From Toxorhynchites rutilus septentrionalis (taxonomy: Eukaryota; Arthropoda; Insecta; Diptera; Culicidae), in contig NC_073746.1 in assembly GCF_029784135.1 (NCBI RefSeq), positions 165,398,325 through 165,462,324 of the forward strand: DNA of 64,000 bases, in the 5' to 3' direction. A program made the translations under genes and the position numbers. The first letter of the stretch is position 1, and each line of letters starts with the position of its first letter. Under the pieces are notes generated by a model. It had not been told where the DNA came from. It ran no database searches and saw nothing but the letters and a program-made list of their open reading frames with translations. Below, one piece after another: positions 21,716 to 33,920 of this stretch.

Positions 21716-22300
21716 TACCTTCTACCGGTCTGCAGTAAGCCTGGTTTAATTTAATATTTTAGCCCACACACAACGCGAAAATGGCACACACTGGGGAGCT
21801 TTTTTGTACGGCATGAAGCGGCAAATTAATTCCATAAATTAACATATCAAATTAACGTTGCTCACCCCATCGGAAGAGACCGAAGACAGAACGATGGAAT
21901 GGCGACTGGAAGGGTTAAAACCCTCAGAAGAATTACTGCGCTAGAACGCGTGGGATTTGGCAATAAATTCCACACCGCCCTGTGGGTATGTGTGTGTATG
22001 TGGTTCCACGTTGCAAACAGTTAGGGTCACCACCAGTGCACCAATATTAAACCGTTGGGGCAATAAATAAAACTGTTCCGAATTAGTTTTTATTGCCAGC
22101 CAGGCGGCTAGAGCGCCCAACAATCAGTTACGTCATGCGGACGACATTCGTCAAGTGGTGAATTGTTGCACGTAAATATTTATGACCGCAAGTTCGGCAG
22201 GAATTTGGCAATAAATCCTACCGCGAAAGTAACCCGACGAACGGAAATGCAGAGATGGGGGAAGGAGGCGGTTCAGTTCGTGTTTTTCATTCTCATTGTC
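21716..22300. promoter_or_regulatory. Candidate regulatory block with clustered GGCAATAAA sites
   Basis: This stretch has complex, non-repetitive sequence and no coding frame of note. The word GGCAATAAA occurs near 21958, 22058 (as GGGCAATAAA), 22205, and inverted near 22090 (TTTTATTGCC). TAATT-rich words lie at 21828-21860. TTTATTG and TTTATGAC words resemble sites for caudal/Abd-B-class homeodomain proteins. Regulatory function is inferred from clustering only. Confidence 0.3.
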
Positions 22301-23855
22301 CTGTTGTTATTTTTTTTTTAGTTTTGCAATAGATTCTGCTGTTTGAATTCTTGACATTCTGATGAATTATAGAGGCCCATCTACATAACACGTTTCGGGG
22401 TTCGCTTGTGGTGAGCAGCGTTACCCTCAAATTGACCTCTGCACTCTCTGGATGCGCCATGTTATTGAGTCTCTATCCACTACTCGTTATCAAAATATGA
22501 AAATGAAACATAACTGTAAAATGGGCTTCTAGAATGTATTTTTTTTCTTTTGTACAGATTAACTGTTAACATGAAGTAAATAAGTAAATAAGAATTTTCG
22601 GATTTTGTAATACTATCCGAGTAACGCAGTCTTATCCCTAATTTTTGTCTTCTCAATTAAATTCAATTGAAACCCTTAGTTGCACAACTCTCTTTTTAAC
22701 TTTTTTTTACGTTGCTCATATCCGTCAAGTTTTATGTTGTTAGCCATTTCGATCTGTTCAAGATTTAGCTTCGTTTAACATCTTTCGAATCTTCTAATCG
22801 TTTCAACGTCTTGAGAACTGTTTTCTTCTCTCTCCGATAGATGGTCTTTTCCGGGAACAGATACAACGATTTCTTTCACTTTAGGCTTGAGCTAAATATT
22901 TATGGTTCTCTCTTTTGTATCAGAGCCATTTAGGTAACGAGGTGGATTTATCGTTAATGCAATTATATATGTTGTAATGTTGGTAACGATCGATATGATA
23001 TGAGCTGGAAAATATGTGTGTATTAAACATATTGATTTTTTTGTGTTGCTTTTTTGTTTATTTCATATAGTTTTATGCAACCATCATTCTTCCATCATCA
23101 TTATTCAACATTAAAAATGCTTCCATTTATAGGGAATTTAGAGAATTTTTCTTTACAATATCAACATTAATGCATAGCTTCATTAAGCACACACAAGTCA
23201 CTAGTCGACTTAAATATTTCATCGCAAGAAGAGAAGCAAAACATTGCGTTGCAGGCCTCGCCCCTGTGTGATTCTCCTATGAAAACAGCTGCCCGCAGCA
23301 AAACGATTAGTCATTCTCTAACCGCAAAGTGGTTAACATAATTGAAACATTGTAAGGATAACCAACAAAGAAACAGAGTAATCATCCGAACATCAGCAAA
23401 AGACTAATGGCAAAGCAGCAACCACCTCAGCAGCGGCAAACGAGTTTCAATTTTCCTGTCACAACCTAAACAAGAATCCAACTGCTTCACTCATTCACAA
23501 TACATGAATCATCTTGGTAGCGACCAAACGACAACGAGGCTTCCAAAGTTTAGTTCAAGTTTTCAAAATATTTTTTTTTCAAGGCTAGTGGTGAATGAAC
23601 TTAGAAAGTTAATACCTTCTATAATCGAAAGCACCATCATCTGCTTCGCTTCTATCACAACGTGTTTCAGTCCATCGTTTACCAAGCAAAGTTAATTTAT
23701 CAGTTCTTTTCCGATTTTTTGGATCGACTTTTTATACTCCAAAAATCGCGAAAATCGATCTATCCGATCTTTTTGGTCGCAGAGAAAAATTATTTCAGTG
23801 AACATTAATTTTAATCTCACTAAAAACCACCTGAAATTTTTCATTGGATCCCTTT
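22301..23855. other. Non-coding AT-rich stretch, no gene
   Basis: Nothing recognisable was seen on either strand. Short runs near 23700-23780 (ATCGATCTATCCGATCTTTT) resemble words at 25205-25300 (GATCGATCTTTTTCTTAAGA), suggesting a diverged AT-rich repeat. Confidence 0.35.
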
Positions 23856-23891
23856 CAAGGGTGTCAAATTAGTGGTGGTAAACCTAGGAGA

Positions 23892-24299
23892 AGCAGTTTG
23901 AACTTCTCGGATCACGTCTAAACTGCTTAACTACGCGCTTGTGATCTTTTTCACTGACGGAGCATCCATTTTTGCCGTTCTTCACCTTCCGGTCGATGGT
24001 TAGGTTCTCGAAGTATCGTTTTAGTACTCTGCTGACCGTGGATTGGACGATTCCCAGCATCTTACCGATGTCCCGATGTGACAACTCCGGATTCTCGAAA
24101 TGAGTGCGCAGGATTAATTCACGACGCTCTTTTTCGTTCGACGACATTTTTCCAAATTTACGAAAAATTGACAGTGAAGCATGGCCAACGTGATCTATAC
24201 ACTCTTATCTGATTATAAGCGAAAGCTGAAGATATAATTCCTAAAAATTAAATTTCTACAGTGTTTTTTCCGTGATGCAATTTGATGTGACACACCCTT
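23892..24299 (-). mobile_element. ITmDD37E fragment, N-terminal part of transposase
   Basis: Nearly identical to 15690-16092. The right TIR ends ATTTGATGTGACACACCCTT, with TA at 24300-24301. The transposase starts with ATG near 24147 (MSSNEKERRELILR) and reads through the HTH (LSHRDIGKMLGIVQSTVSRV) to VVKQFRRDPRSS, where homology stops. A short AAGGGTGTCAAATTA word at 23858 may be the other, damaged TIR. Here GKML is intact where the 15.9-kb copy has a stop. Confidence 0.85.
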
Positions 24300-24689
24300 T
24301 ACAACACATGTGGTCACAAGTTATAATCACACTATCGCATTCATCAGCCAAACAGTGAAAATTTCGACAAAATTAGATGGTGACATCAGGTCCAACTGAA
24401 ACTAGAACTGGGATTACTACCAAGATTTCGACCAAATACCAAACGCATGGCACGATTTGATATTATGGGATTATGGTCAGCGGAGTTCTGGTTAAATTTC
24501 TAATAATAAATTTTAATTAATCCGTTTAATTTAATGATTCCATGACGGTACAAGACAAACGCCCTGGAAACCTCATTTTTCATAGACTTTCAAGGTTTTC
24601 TTGTGACCTTCATTGCTGAGAATAAAAAAAGCGTTTGATTTTTGGATAGAAATGTAAAATGTTTGTTGTCCTTTTTTTAAACATACATA

Positions 24690-25190
24690 ACAGTTCAACT
24701 GAAAATTATATAAGGTAACACAGTAAAACTATTTTTTTTTGCAAAATTCAATTTTATCATTCAACATAATTGCCTTTGAGGGCGATACGTCATAAGACGA
24801 TCTTGCAACTTTCCGATACCATTTTTATAGTACTCTTTCAGCTTTTCCAAAATAGTCCTCAGTTTCGGTAATCACTTCATCTTTGGTCTTGAATTTCTTG
24901 CCAGAGAGCATTCTCTTCAAGTATGCGAACAGAAAATAATCTCTGGGAGCCAGATCTGGAGAATACGGTGGATGCGGAAGCAATTCGTAGCCCATTTTGC
25001 CATCGTTTTCATTGATTTGTGATTTGTCCATTTTTTTCACAATATCAAAAGTTGATTCACTCTCAATGCTGTAACTCACGAGCCAATCGACTAATCGATT
25101 GCTGTCAAATTTTGACACGTATCCATTGAAAGATGGTGATTTGTGATAGTCAAGTAGATTTTTGCAAGAGGCGCCATCTAGACGACAACC
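24690..25190 (-). mobile_element. Mariner (DD34D) internal-deletion derivative, copy 3
   Basis: It starts after TA (24688-24689) with ACAGTTCAACTGAAAATTAT. The other TIR is lost after GACGACAACC (25190). Minus-strand frame: MDKSQINENDGKMGYELLPH, then PYSPDLAPRDYFLFAYLKRM. Eight bases lost at the old deletion junction put the N-terminal leader and the C-terminal catalytic piece in one frame (about 24825-25035). It cannot be an active transposase because two of the three catalytic residues are absent. Confidence 0.85.
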
Positions 25191-25469
25191 ATTCGATTTT
25201 TCAAAGATCGATTCAGCAATATTGATTTTCTGGTACCGATTTTATTACTGAATCGATCCCTACGTCGTTTAGAAAATCGATCCATCAAGATCGATCTTTT
25301 TCTTAAGATCGCCCAATCCTAGTTCAAGCACATTTCCACCGAAGAACCGTGCGTCATCCGACCAGAGCTTGCGTTCTCAAGCTATCGAGTCAACAACCAT
25401 AGTGGTGGGATTTTGTTCGGTGGAAAGTACGGTTACGGTTTTCATGCCGTATGGTGAAGAATGCTCCTG

Positions 25470-25876
25470 TATTTTTTTTTTGCATCACACGCACACATTG
25501 TCGTTTTTATGCGTTGTCAAAAGTAGATTGAAGTAGTTTAAAAAAGGTGGAATAAGGGTCCTGGTGGTACAAAATATAATGGCTTGTGATCGTGCATCAA
25601 TGTGTCAACTGAGCGAAAGACCGCCGCGATAGCTATCTCGATGATTAATCAGAGCAAATCATATATTAACATAAGGAAACAAACTGCGACAGATGGTGTA
25701 TTGGTGCTCGTATATTGTTCTCGCGAAGAGAAGGGAACATCTTCAACTACTGCGACAAAACCACGCAAACAATTGGTCCTTTTCAGGGTCACCAAAACTT
25801 TATACTAAAGAGTTTTAAAAAAAACTCTTAATTCGTAAATTTACGTTAAAAATGCGGTTGTGTCTCGAACACAACC
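25470..25876 (+). repeat. Family A fragment ending in the hairpin terminus
   Basis: 25540-25760 is similar to 4900-5100 (GTGGAATAAGGGTCCTGGTG and following). It ends at 25833-25876 with a diverged palindrome CGTAAATTTACG, then AATGCGGTTGTGTCTCGAAC and ACAACC, forming the hairpin end. The palindrome-only end is missing. This fixes the order palindrome end, body, hairpin end for family A. Confidence 0.6.
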
Positions 25877-26519
25877 TGTATAATTTTTTGTTGACCTATT
25901 TTCCGTCGGTCTCCTTTTACCACATTCAGCGCCAATCACCGACACCAGGGAGGTGCCACCACCTGGATCCTACTACCCCCGCCCCAGAAAATTTCAACGC
26001 AAGTTAAATTTTGACAACGCAAGTTAAATTTATCCGGACGTGAAATACTTTTTAAAAAATATCCGTCTTCGTTCGTGGTTCGACATAAACTGATTTATTT
26101 GATAAATTAAACCCTAGCTACAGTTCTAACTGCTGATTGTGCACTCCTAGCGGTGTGGTTATCGATCGTAACAAAATCGATGTCGTCCATCTTTTTGTCT
26201 TCCTTGCTGTCTCCACGTGCGATGCATGCGTCAGCTTGTTAGCAGTAAGCCTCGGCAGCTAACTCGCACAACTACAATGTTAACGTGTTATGCAGTAATA
26301 CACAAACACTCTCAACCAGGCGGTTTGGCTTCCACACTGTCTTCATTTCATGAAGCGTCTAACTTGGATTTGAGATCAAAATCGCACCTCGCAAAATCGC
26401 ACACTTCTGAAGTAACATTGTTCTCGGACTTCACGTCAGGAAAAACCACAGTTTATGACATTACCCATATAAAAACAATATGAATACTAGAAATAAATCT
26501 GTGAAATAACCGCAAGGAA

Positions 26520-27818
26520 GACGTAGAGCTACGGTATGAAAACCAACGACGTACGGAACGCATGTGAGCTTCCGCACCAATCTACTCAAAGCTTTCGTGA
26601 ACATTTAACATTGGCACTGTTGTTTTTATCAAACAATGCGGTCTCTATGATATGGTGAAATGTTCTATATATTGAACATTTCGTATTCTCCGCTATTGAA
26701 TCCATACACAATGGCATTATTTGTACGCAATCTATATCGATTTATCATTGATAATTCTTTTTTCACTAGAATATTCTACACCAGCTTCACAATTATATCT
26801 AAATGGATTTTCTCCTTCTTCTTCTTCTGGTTGAATTATAGAAACTTTTGCAGTTCATCCGTCTCTAACCCTGAGAAGAGCCCAAACTCTCTCTCCACCT
26901 GCCTTGAAAAAGACACATCATTGTCATTCGCTTTCACAAACATCAAACGACATTCTTAAGGATTTCCAGTTCAGTTCTTGTTTTTTGAGGAACTTTAACG
27001 CAAAGGTCATTGGTCCCTTGAATGGACTATTTTTACTATTATTATTTTCAAGCTATTGAAACAAGTCTGTCGGGTCAATAAGTAGCAAGCATATAACTCA
27101 TTTTATCATCTGTATAAACTGATTACCATACCATTTCGTTGAGTCTGAGCAGAATTGTTAACGCTCAAAGAAGGAATGGATTCCTCCTCGGAAATACTCA
27201 ACACAAATAATATCCCCCTTCCCACCAATTGGAAACGATGATTGATTGTGGTATTCGTAAACAAATGATATCATAACTTATATATTATTAGCTTAGCATC
27301 TATCAGTGTGGTTTCTTTGATGTGGTGAAATATCCTCCACATCATATCAATCATTTCGTACTGTCTACTAACCAATCCAATGGTTAATGGTACCCATCTG
27401 TATCGAATTGATGATATACATCGCTAAATGCTCCGTTCAGTCGGGATGCATATAAGAAATGCGATTGGGAGATAAAAATAGAGCATAGGCATGTGAGCGT
27501 GACCATCCTCATGTCACATTGCAATCACAATTAAATGGATTTCCGAGCGGGCGCCAGCTTATATACAGATTTATGTGATTCCAACAGTCTGTTTTCAAAG
27601 CAATTTTAAAGCTATTGAAACAAGTTTTTGAATCAATAAGTAGCAAGCATATAACTCTTGGAGATTTTATTTTTCGATTGAAGTGATTATCATACCATTT
27701 CGCTCTGCCGGTAAAGAGATATTGATGTTCAAAACCTTGCAGTCCAAGCGTAACACTCTCGTTTTCGAAATTTTGAACTTACACCCCGGTACAGAAATGG
27801 AAGACGTAGTCCTACGTC
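26520..27818 (-). repeat. Palindrome-ended repeat family B, minus copy
   Basis: The right edge is the palindrome GACGTAGTCCTACGTC (27803-27818). The left edge is a degenerate CCGCAAGGAAGACGTAG word (26510-26534). The inside matches 38037-38780 in inverse orientation (TATATAAGCTGGCGCCCGCT on the minus strand against TATATAAGCTGGTGTTCGCT). A block is duplicated in direct orientation at about 27045-27160 and 27605-27720 (CAATAAGTAGCAAGCATATA). No coding capacity was recognised. Confidence 0.6.
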
Positions 27819-27839
27819 GAAAATTTCAAAGTTAACTCT

Positions 27840-29590
27840 TTACTAGCTGTTGACTAGAGCTAAAGCGAGACTAGAATAGAAATCGCACATACATCTTTTT
27901 ATTCTCTCGCCCGGTGCTTTTTTTCGTACAAGGTTGGAACTCAAGTTACAAGTGGTTCCCGTTTCCCATGAACCCTTGGTGTCTGTGCAAAACACTGCAC
28001 TATGTGCGTATTGTGCATGTTCTGCATTCATTCCGAAGCGAACAATTTGGGTCCAACTAATTTTGTTCGGGTTCGGGTTCGGGTTCATATTTGGGCAGCT
28101 TGTTTACACCTGTTTTACGGATAATCGAACGGAAAGACTGAGGATTGGCCGGAGCAGACTACATTGGACCACAACTATGAAACTAAAGTAGAAACGCCCC
28201 TTGGCTCAGATTGCTCTAGTGCACTTTCTATCAATGAACTCATCAAGAAGCGGCAGGAAGAATCAAGATATCTGTAAGTTTCAACACGTTCAAATCAGAT
28301 TACGATTTCATTGAAGGAGACGAAAATGGAAAGAAAGGTTCCAATTTGCTACATGACAACCGGTTTGGAGAGCAGTCCAACTAACATTGCAAACTTTTGC
28401 GATATCCTGGTAATTTGAAAGCAAAAATTCGTTCCAAGCGGAATGAAGAAATCCTTAATGTTCTTTGCGCGTTGGAGGTTTTTTTGACGTAGGACTACGT
28501 CTTTGATTTCTATATAGGGGGGTCACTCTACGAAAAATGTAACGTTTATTAAGAGTTTTCAAATGCATATTACGCAGAATCGCTCTTACGATATATGTTA
28601 AAATATATAGCATTAGATGGAAAATTTATCCAGCATTTTTTTCGCCTGAGATATCAACAGTGGAAGTAATAAAACAAGTGAGAAATTTAATAAATAATAC
28701 AATGCGAGGAATGAAAGCGAAGGGTAAATCATGTATTATACATTCTTTCTTTCAACTTTTCTTTGTTTCCCATGAATATTGTATGCAACTTAAAATTGTA
28801 TGCAATAGTTCGTTCTATCAAACAAATTAGCAAGACCTTTTCCGAATCCAGTTGAAGATAGTCCAGGTAGTGAATGACTTCTGTATATGACGGAGTGATG
28901 AACAGCTTAACACATTCCGGACCGCTCACGAGATTTCTCATGTTTCGCGTTCCGTCTGTTACGGATGGATTACGAAATAATCCGTGTTTTCTACACTTGA
29001 AGGTTAAATCCTTGGTTTGCCAAGAATCTAACAAGGTTTACCGATGGCTCGCCTTCGTCTCATCCACATCGAAGGGAACGATCTCATTTGTGGAATCCGA
29101 ACAAATGAAGCGTTCAAGTTTGCCCCAAAACGTGTGGTCCTTAATGTGTTAAGCGAGTGTCTTCCGTGCTGCGGAAACATGGGCAATTGTACAGCGAAAA
29201 ATGATATCAATAGTAGGAGGGTGGCATCGATTATCATGCAAGAACTTATTGAGACCGGCATTACATCACATCACAAAAATGAAACGACATGGAATATTAA
29301 TAATCTTTATGACTCATATTCATTTATGACCCACATTCAAAGAAATCACAATACCATAGGTATCCATTAAAAATAAAGCAACTTCATCATTTCTTGTGTA
29401 CTTTACCTCAAAATATCACGAAATCGCAAGTATTTTCAGCTTGTTTTTTGTTTCTTCCCCCACAAAATTCATATTCAATGTAATCAGTGACGATATAATT
29501 TTTTTCGTTCACCGATCCACATATACTTCATCTACCATTCCACCCTGTTATGAAGTTTTTTTTTTGTTCGTTACAAACCGTTTGGCGGTT
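27840..29590. other. Unassigned stretch with one palindrome terminus
   Basis: The palindrome GACGTAGGACTACGTC lies at 28486-28501 and a half-site at 30447-30457. Three TTCGGG units sit at 28067-28086. Overlapping frames at 28729-29370 on both strands (about 100 residues each) show no domain I recognise. I see no splice structure supporting a host gene. Confidence 0.35.
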
Positions 29591-29601
29591 ATTAGTACGT
29601 A

Positions 29602-30329
29602 CGAGGGTCACTATTTATATTTCGGGAATTGGCAACACTGATGTCATGTGAGTCCATCTGACGGTTCCATCGTAAAGTTTGACATTTTTGACGATATACG
29701 TACTCAGAACATTTTGTCATACGGACGCTATTTGTTTATTTTATATTTAGTTGAAAGTTTGGTCTCGGCAAAAAATGGAACTGAATCGTGAACATTTTCT
29801 TGCGATGATTTTTTACGACTTTCGACGTGGATTATCGCAACAAGAGTGCGTCAATCAACTTAATTTGACTTTTGGCGATGAAGCTCCATCAAAAACCACT
29901 GTGTATCGCTGGTATAGTGAATTCAATCGTGGTCGTAGTTCGCTGTCCGACGAGTTTCGTGAAGGTCGTCCAAAATCGACTGTAGTGCCAGAAAACATCG
30001 ATGCTGTGCACGAAATGATTAAGCAAGATCGTCATGTAACCTATTGTGAGATTGAGGCATCCCTAAGCATTAGTTCCACCAGCATATATGCGATTTTACA
30101 TGAACACTTAGTTGTGCGAAAATTATGTTCACGTTGGATCCCACATAATTTGACAATCGCTCAAAAAAAAGGCTCGTGTCGATTGGAATAAAAGCTTTGA
30201 AAATTGGTTTAAGCGCATGCAAAAGTGTATCGATCATCGTGGCGAGTACTTTGAAAAACAATAAAAATATATTCGCAGCTTAACTATTTGTTTTTGTTCC
30301 TATTCCCGAAATATAAATAGTGATACTCG
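29602..30329 (+). mobile_element. Mariner (DD34D) with large internal deletion
   Basis: TIRs read ACTATTTATATTTCGGGAAT at the left and match inverted at the right (TCCCGAAATATAAATAGT). TA lies at 29600-29601 and 30330-30331. The 728-bp length is about half of a full mariner, because the catalytic core has been deleted (see 29775-30264). Confidence 0.9.
29775..30264 (+). pseudogene. Mariner transposase, N- and C-termini joined
   Basis: ATG at 29775 (MELNREHFLAMIFYDFRRGL). It has paired HTH motifs (GLSQQECVNQLNLTFGDEAP, then RWYSEFNRGR, and TYCEIEASLSISSTSIYAIL) and the linker WIPHNLTIAQKK. An extra A in an A8 run near 30170 shifts the frame. Behind it RVDW joins directly to the C-terminal tail (SFENWFKRMQKCIDHRGEYF), ending with TAA at 30262. 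The three catalytic Asp residues are deleted. Confidence 0.85.
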
Positions 30330-30339
30330 TATAACAAAC

Positions 30340-31430
30340 GGTCCTTTCTAGGGCTACTATTTGGAGTTTCAAAAGAGTTAAACTAACATATGTCTGAACG
30401 ATGAAAAGAATTACATTTGAAAAAAACTATTGTTCTGAACAATCACAGTCCTACGTCAAACTTCCGTCCGTGCCCATAGGCTCAGACCCTTCTACTTTTT
30501 TGAATCCATTTCGTTTAATTGAATTAGTATTTTCAGCTTAATCGATACTTATTAGTATAAGAGAATTCTTTTTTGTTCAACTGTTCAGTTGGACCGCGCA
30601 GTGGGACAGTTGATCCAAAGTTTCGTTGTATTTCAATAGAACAAATAGTCCGATGTTTCTTGTTGCAAGCTGGGAGCGGATGTAGACAGATGGAATCTGG
30701 ATTGATTGTTACGTGGACGCACTTATTCTCTAATAACGCGTAAAGCTGTTCAATCAAGGGTCTTGCAATTTGAACTGACGTTTCGTTCATTCTGCAGCAT
30801 CTCAGTTACAGGAACCTTCGAAGATTTATTTCGTTCATTTAAAAACTATTGTTTATATCGCATCAGGTCGAAAAAAATATGCTGTTCGAAAAACTCCGAA
30901 TTAGTCAGTTTTTAACAACCTTTTAAATCTCACCACCGAAAATTCTCACTGATTTCTTTTTGATTTGGAATTTTAATTGAATTAACGACCATGATGTCGT
31001 GTGGCAGAAAATATTGACGAAATCATGATGGTGCTCAACGAAGCTACGTAAGATTAATGCTTTAAAATCACAATGTCATACGAAAACATACCAAAAAATT
31101 AAGCTATGCTGCATCGCCGGCCAAACTGATGAATTACATCCATCTCGAATAAATTCTAATACTTCAAACATTTTATCTCGACGAATATTTACGATACTTC
31201 ATTCATCAAATATGTATACTTAACATCCTTGTTCCCTTACTTGCTTTCGACTCCACCGTGTATCCACAGTATAGTCATCACTCTCAATCCCCAATGTACG
31301 CCTCCACCGCGGAGGAACACTCATCACTCATCCGCAGCGATCTTTAATATCCTGTTTCATGGTTAACTTAATGCTTTTTCGATTCTCCCCACGTTCCGGG
31401 TCACACCCGATTACCGGCCGGATAAAACAG
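30340..31430. other. Probable KChIP intron, no exon recognised
   Basis: No upstream KChIP exon and no repeat was recognised. The last 180 bp (31250-31430) is less AT-rich and leads into the acceptor of the first visible exon. Confidence 0.4.
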
Positions 31431-32126
31431 CCAGCAGTGGCCAGTACGCGCATTACGTATTCAACTCCATCGATCTCGACCGCAATGGCTCATTAAGCTT
31501 CGAGGTAAGCACGAAGAGGATAAACACAAGCCGAAAACATTTTGCGCTCCCACAAATTTTCCCCCGAGTCGCGCTGCGCTAATGATTCTGCTATTTATTC
31601 TTATTGTTTCCGTTCTTTCGGCCCCGTGTTTTTGATCCTCCTCCCCCGAGTTCAGGAGTTTGTGGCAAACTTATCGATTCTGCTGAGAGGCACCGTGGAC
31701 GAGAAACTACAGTGGACCTTCTCGCTGTATGACATCAACGGGGACGGTTGCATCACGAAGGAAGAGATGAAGGAGATCGTGACCGCCATCTACGAACTGA
31801 TGGGCAAAGTACCGGAGGGATGTGACGAGGAGCAGGCGATTAAGGAAAAAGTTGAGAGGCTATTCGAGGTAATTGATTTATGTGGGTAATTAGCAACTTT
31901 CTTTCATCGGAGAGCAGTTCAAAGCTTCGGTGTGTAGTTCGGACGTAATTAAATTGATTCTGTTTGATACAAAACGTTCGCTCAGGACAGGACCTAACCA
32001 TATCTCATTTTTCAGAAAATGGATCGCAACTGTGACGGTAAAATAACACTCGACGAGTTCATTGAGTGCTGCACAAACGACGAGAGCATCCGACGGTCGA
32101 TAGCAGTTTTCGACACCATATTCTAA
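31431..32126 (+). CDS. KCNIP: Kv channel-interacting protein (KChIP), last three exons
   Basis: KChIPs are EF-hand calcium sensors that bind the N-terminus of Kv4/Shal potassium channels and control their trafficking and gating. Exons: about 31431-31504 (donor GTAAGC), 31656-31868 (acceptor TTCAG, donor GTAATT) and 32016-32126 (acceptor TTTTTCAG, stop TAA 32124). All visible internal junctions are phase 0. Three canonical EF loops are present: DLDRNGSLSFEE across the first junction, DINGDGCITKEE and DRNCDGKITLDE. The family signature LSILLRGTVDEKLQWTFSLY and the tail DEFIECC...RSIAVFDTIF separate it from frequenin and recoverin. The N-terminal region and EF1 are not visible, and the exact acceptor of the first exon is uncertain. 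No lesions; it looks functional. Confidence 0.92.
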
Positions 32127-33132
32127 ACGGCGTCTCCATCGATGTAAACTTGAAAGGCAATATCGACATGAGCAGCAGCAGCCACAACTATTCCACATTG
32201 CACCGGTGCCACAGGAAACGAAGAGAGGTGATAAAATGCGAACAACTTGTTTCTTCCTAATTTATTGGCCACATGTACGAGTCTCTGTTACCACCCACGA
32301 GCACCCACAGCGGAAGTTCAACCAAGCAACAGCCAATGTACCAAAATCGGCAACGTTAGCAATTTAACTTTGGAAGCATAATTTGAATCCTTATGTAAAG
32401 GATAAACCGAGAATGTAATGTAGCATATAGCAGGTGAATTGAAATTCCCATACTCTTGCATAGTTTCAGAATATTTCTAGCGAGGAGTTCTTGTATGTTG
32501 ACCGAAGATATTGCGAATTATTGATAACAAAAACAAAAGACAAATGAGTGTGATTAGCTTTCGTGCAAAACGTACAATCAATGGAATGTCGAAATGATTT
32601 CAAAAAAGAAAACGACTCTGGCAGGATCTTTGAACTAAACAGCGTATATCAATACTGTCAAATAACACTAAGATTATCCTTCAAACGAGGGATTGAGTTG
32701 ATGCTTCGAACGGCGGGAGATGGACAATAATAATTATGTGACATCCTCTTTGTGGAGGCGAAAGTATTATGTGATAAACTCGAGCAACAGCAGGGCCATT
32801 TACGAGCAACAGCGTGTTATAGTAAGATACTGTATGGAGAAAATAGCTAATTGTTATCTAAGCTGGTCTAGGCGGAAGATTAATGTCGACAATGGGTACT
32901 GGCAAGAACTTTACTATTTCCTTTCGCTGCCTCTCTTTTTCTCTGAATCGTACGATCTACTGTTCCATGTTTCAGCCTGCTCTACACTCATTGCTTCTTA
33001 TTACATTTGTTGGTGATTAGGTATCTGGTGTGGAGATTACAAATGAAAAAGATTAATTGTACGAAGGAATATAGCGAATACTACATTGGAAATTATTATT
33101 CATTGTCCATTTCTGAGATGACGGAAATAGCA
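32127..33132 (+). other. Probable KChIP 3' UTR and downstream spacer
   Basis: Non-coding and free of recognised repeats up to the tandem duplication at 33133. An AATAAA word is at 33168-33173 (AGTACAATAAATAGAG) and a second copy lies in the duplicated unit, so the true polyadenylation site cannot be chosen from sequence. The CAG-rich run at 32166-32185 is in the 3' UTR. Confidence 0.4.
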
Positions 33133-33875
33133 ATTCCACAATCTCAAGTTTAATTAAGTACAATAAATAGAGAAGATCTTGATGTCAAGTCTCACCATCA
33201 CAAGTTTTTCGATCGGTTCAGAAAAAAAACACGAAAAAATCTCTTTCAAATTGGTTACACAAAAAAAATTTAAAGCAAAGAAACATGATACAGGATTCTT
33301 AACAATTACAGTTAAAATTTTATACGAACTTAAACAAAATTTTTGAAGATATATTGGTTAAATTTGGCCAAAATTCTTGTGCAATGTTATTGAAATGTGT
33401 CTTCACCCTGCTGAAGTTTCGATTTTTGATTTTTTGTTATGATTTTTGTAAATTTAATACATGGCTTTTATGGTGAACATTTTGAAACCAAGCAGATATT
33501 CCACAATCTCAAGTTTAATTAAGTACAATAAAAAGCGAAGATAAGATCTTGATGTCAAGTCTCACCATCACAAGTTTTTCGATCGGTTCAGAAAAAAAAA
33601 CACGAAAAAAACTTGTCTCTTTCAAATTGGTTACACAAAAAAAATTTAAGCAAAGAAACATGATACAGGATTCGTAACAATTACAGTTAAAATTTTATAT
33701 GAACTAAAACAAAATTTTTGAAGAAATATTGGTTAAATTTGGCCAAAATTCTTGTGCAATGTTATTGAAATGTGTCTTCACCCTGCTGAAGTTTCGATTT
33801 TTGATTTTTTGTTATGATTTTTGTAAATTTAATACATGGCTTTAATGGTGAACATTCTGAAACCAAGCAGATATT
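33133..33875. repeat. Two tandem copies of a ~365-bp unit
   Basis: Unit 1 starts at 33133 and unit 2 at 33498, both with ATTCCACAATCTCAAGTTTA. They share AGTCTCACCATCACAAGTTT, GGTTAAATTTGGCCAAAATT and ACCAAGCAGATATT. Divergence is a few substitutions plus short indels, so the duplication is recent. Both units carry an AATAAA-type word near their start. Confidence 0.9.
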
Positions 33876-33920
33876 TGATCACAATGCGAAGTTGTTGACT
33901 GGAACAAAAAAAAATATAAA

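Noticed and set aside
28067..28086. Telomere-like TTCGGG repeat
   Set aside because: Only three units; not an insect telomere motif and no array.
28729..29370. Overlapping ~100-codon frames on both strands
   Set aside because: No domain recognised on either strand, and the overlap on opposite strands argues against both being real.
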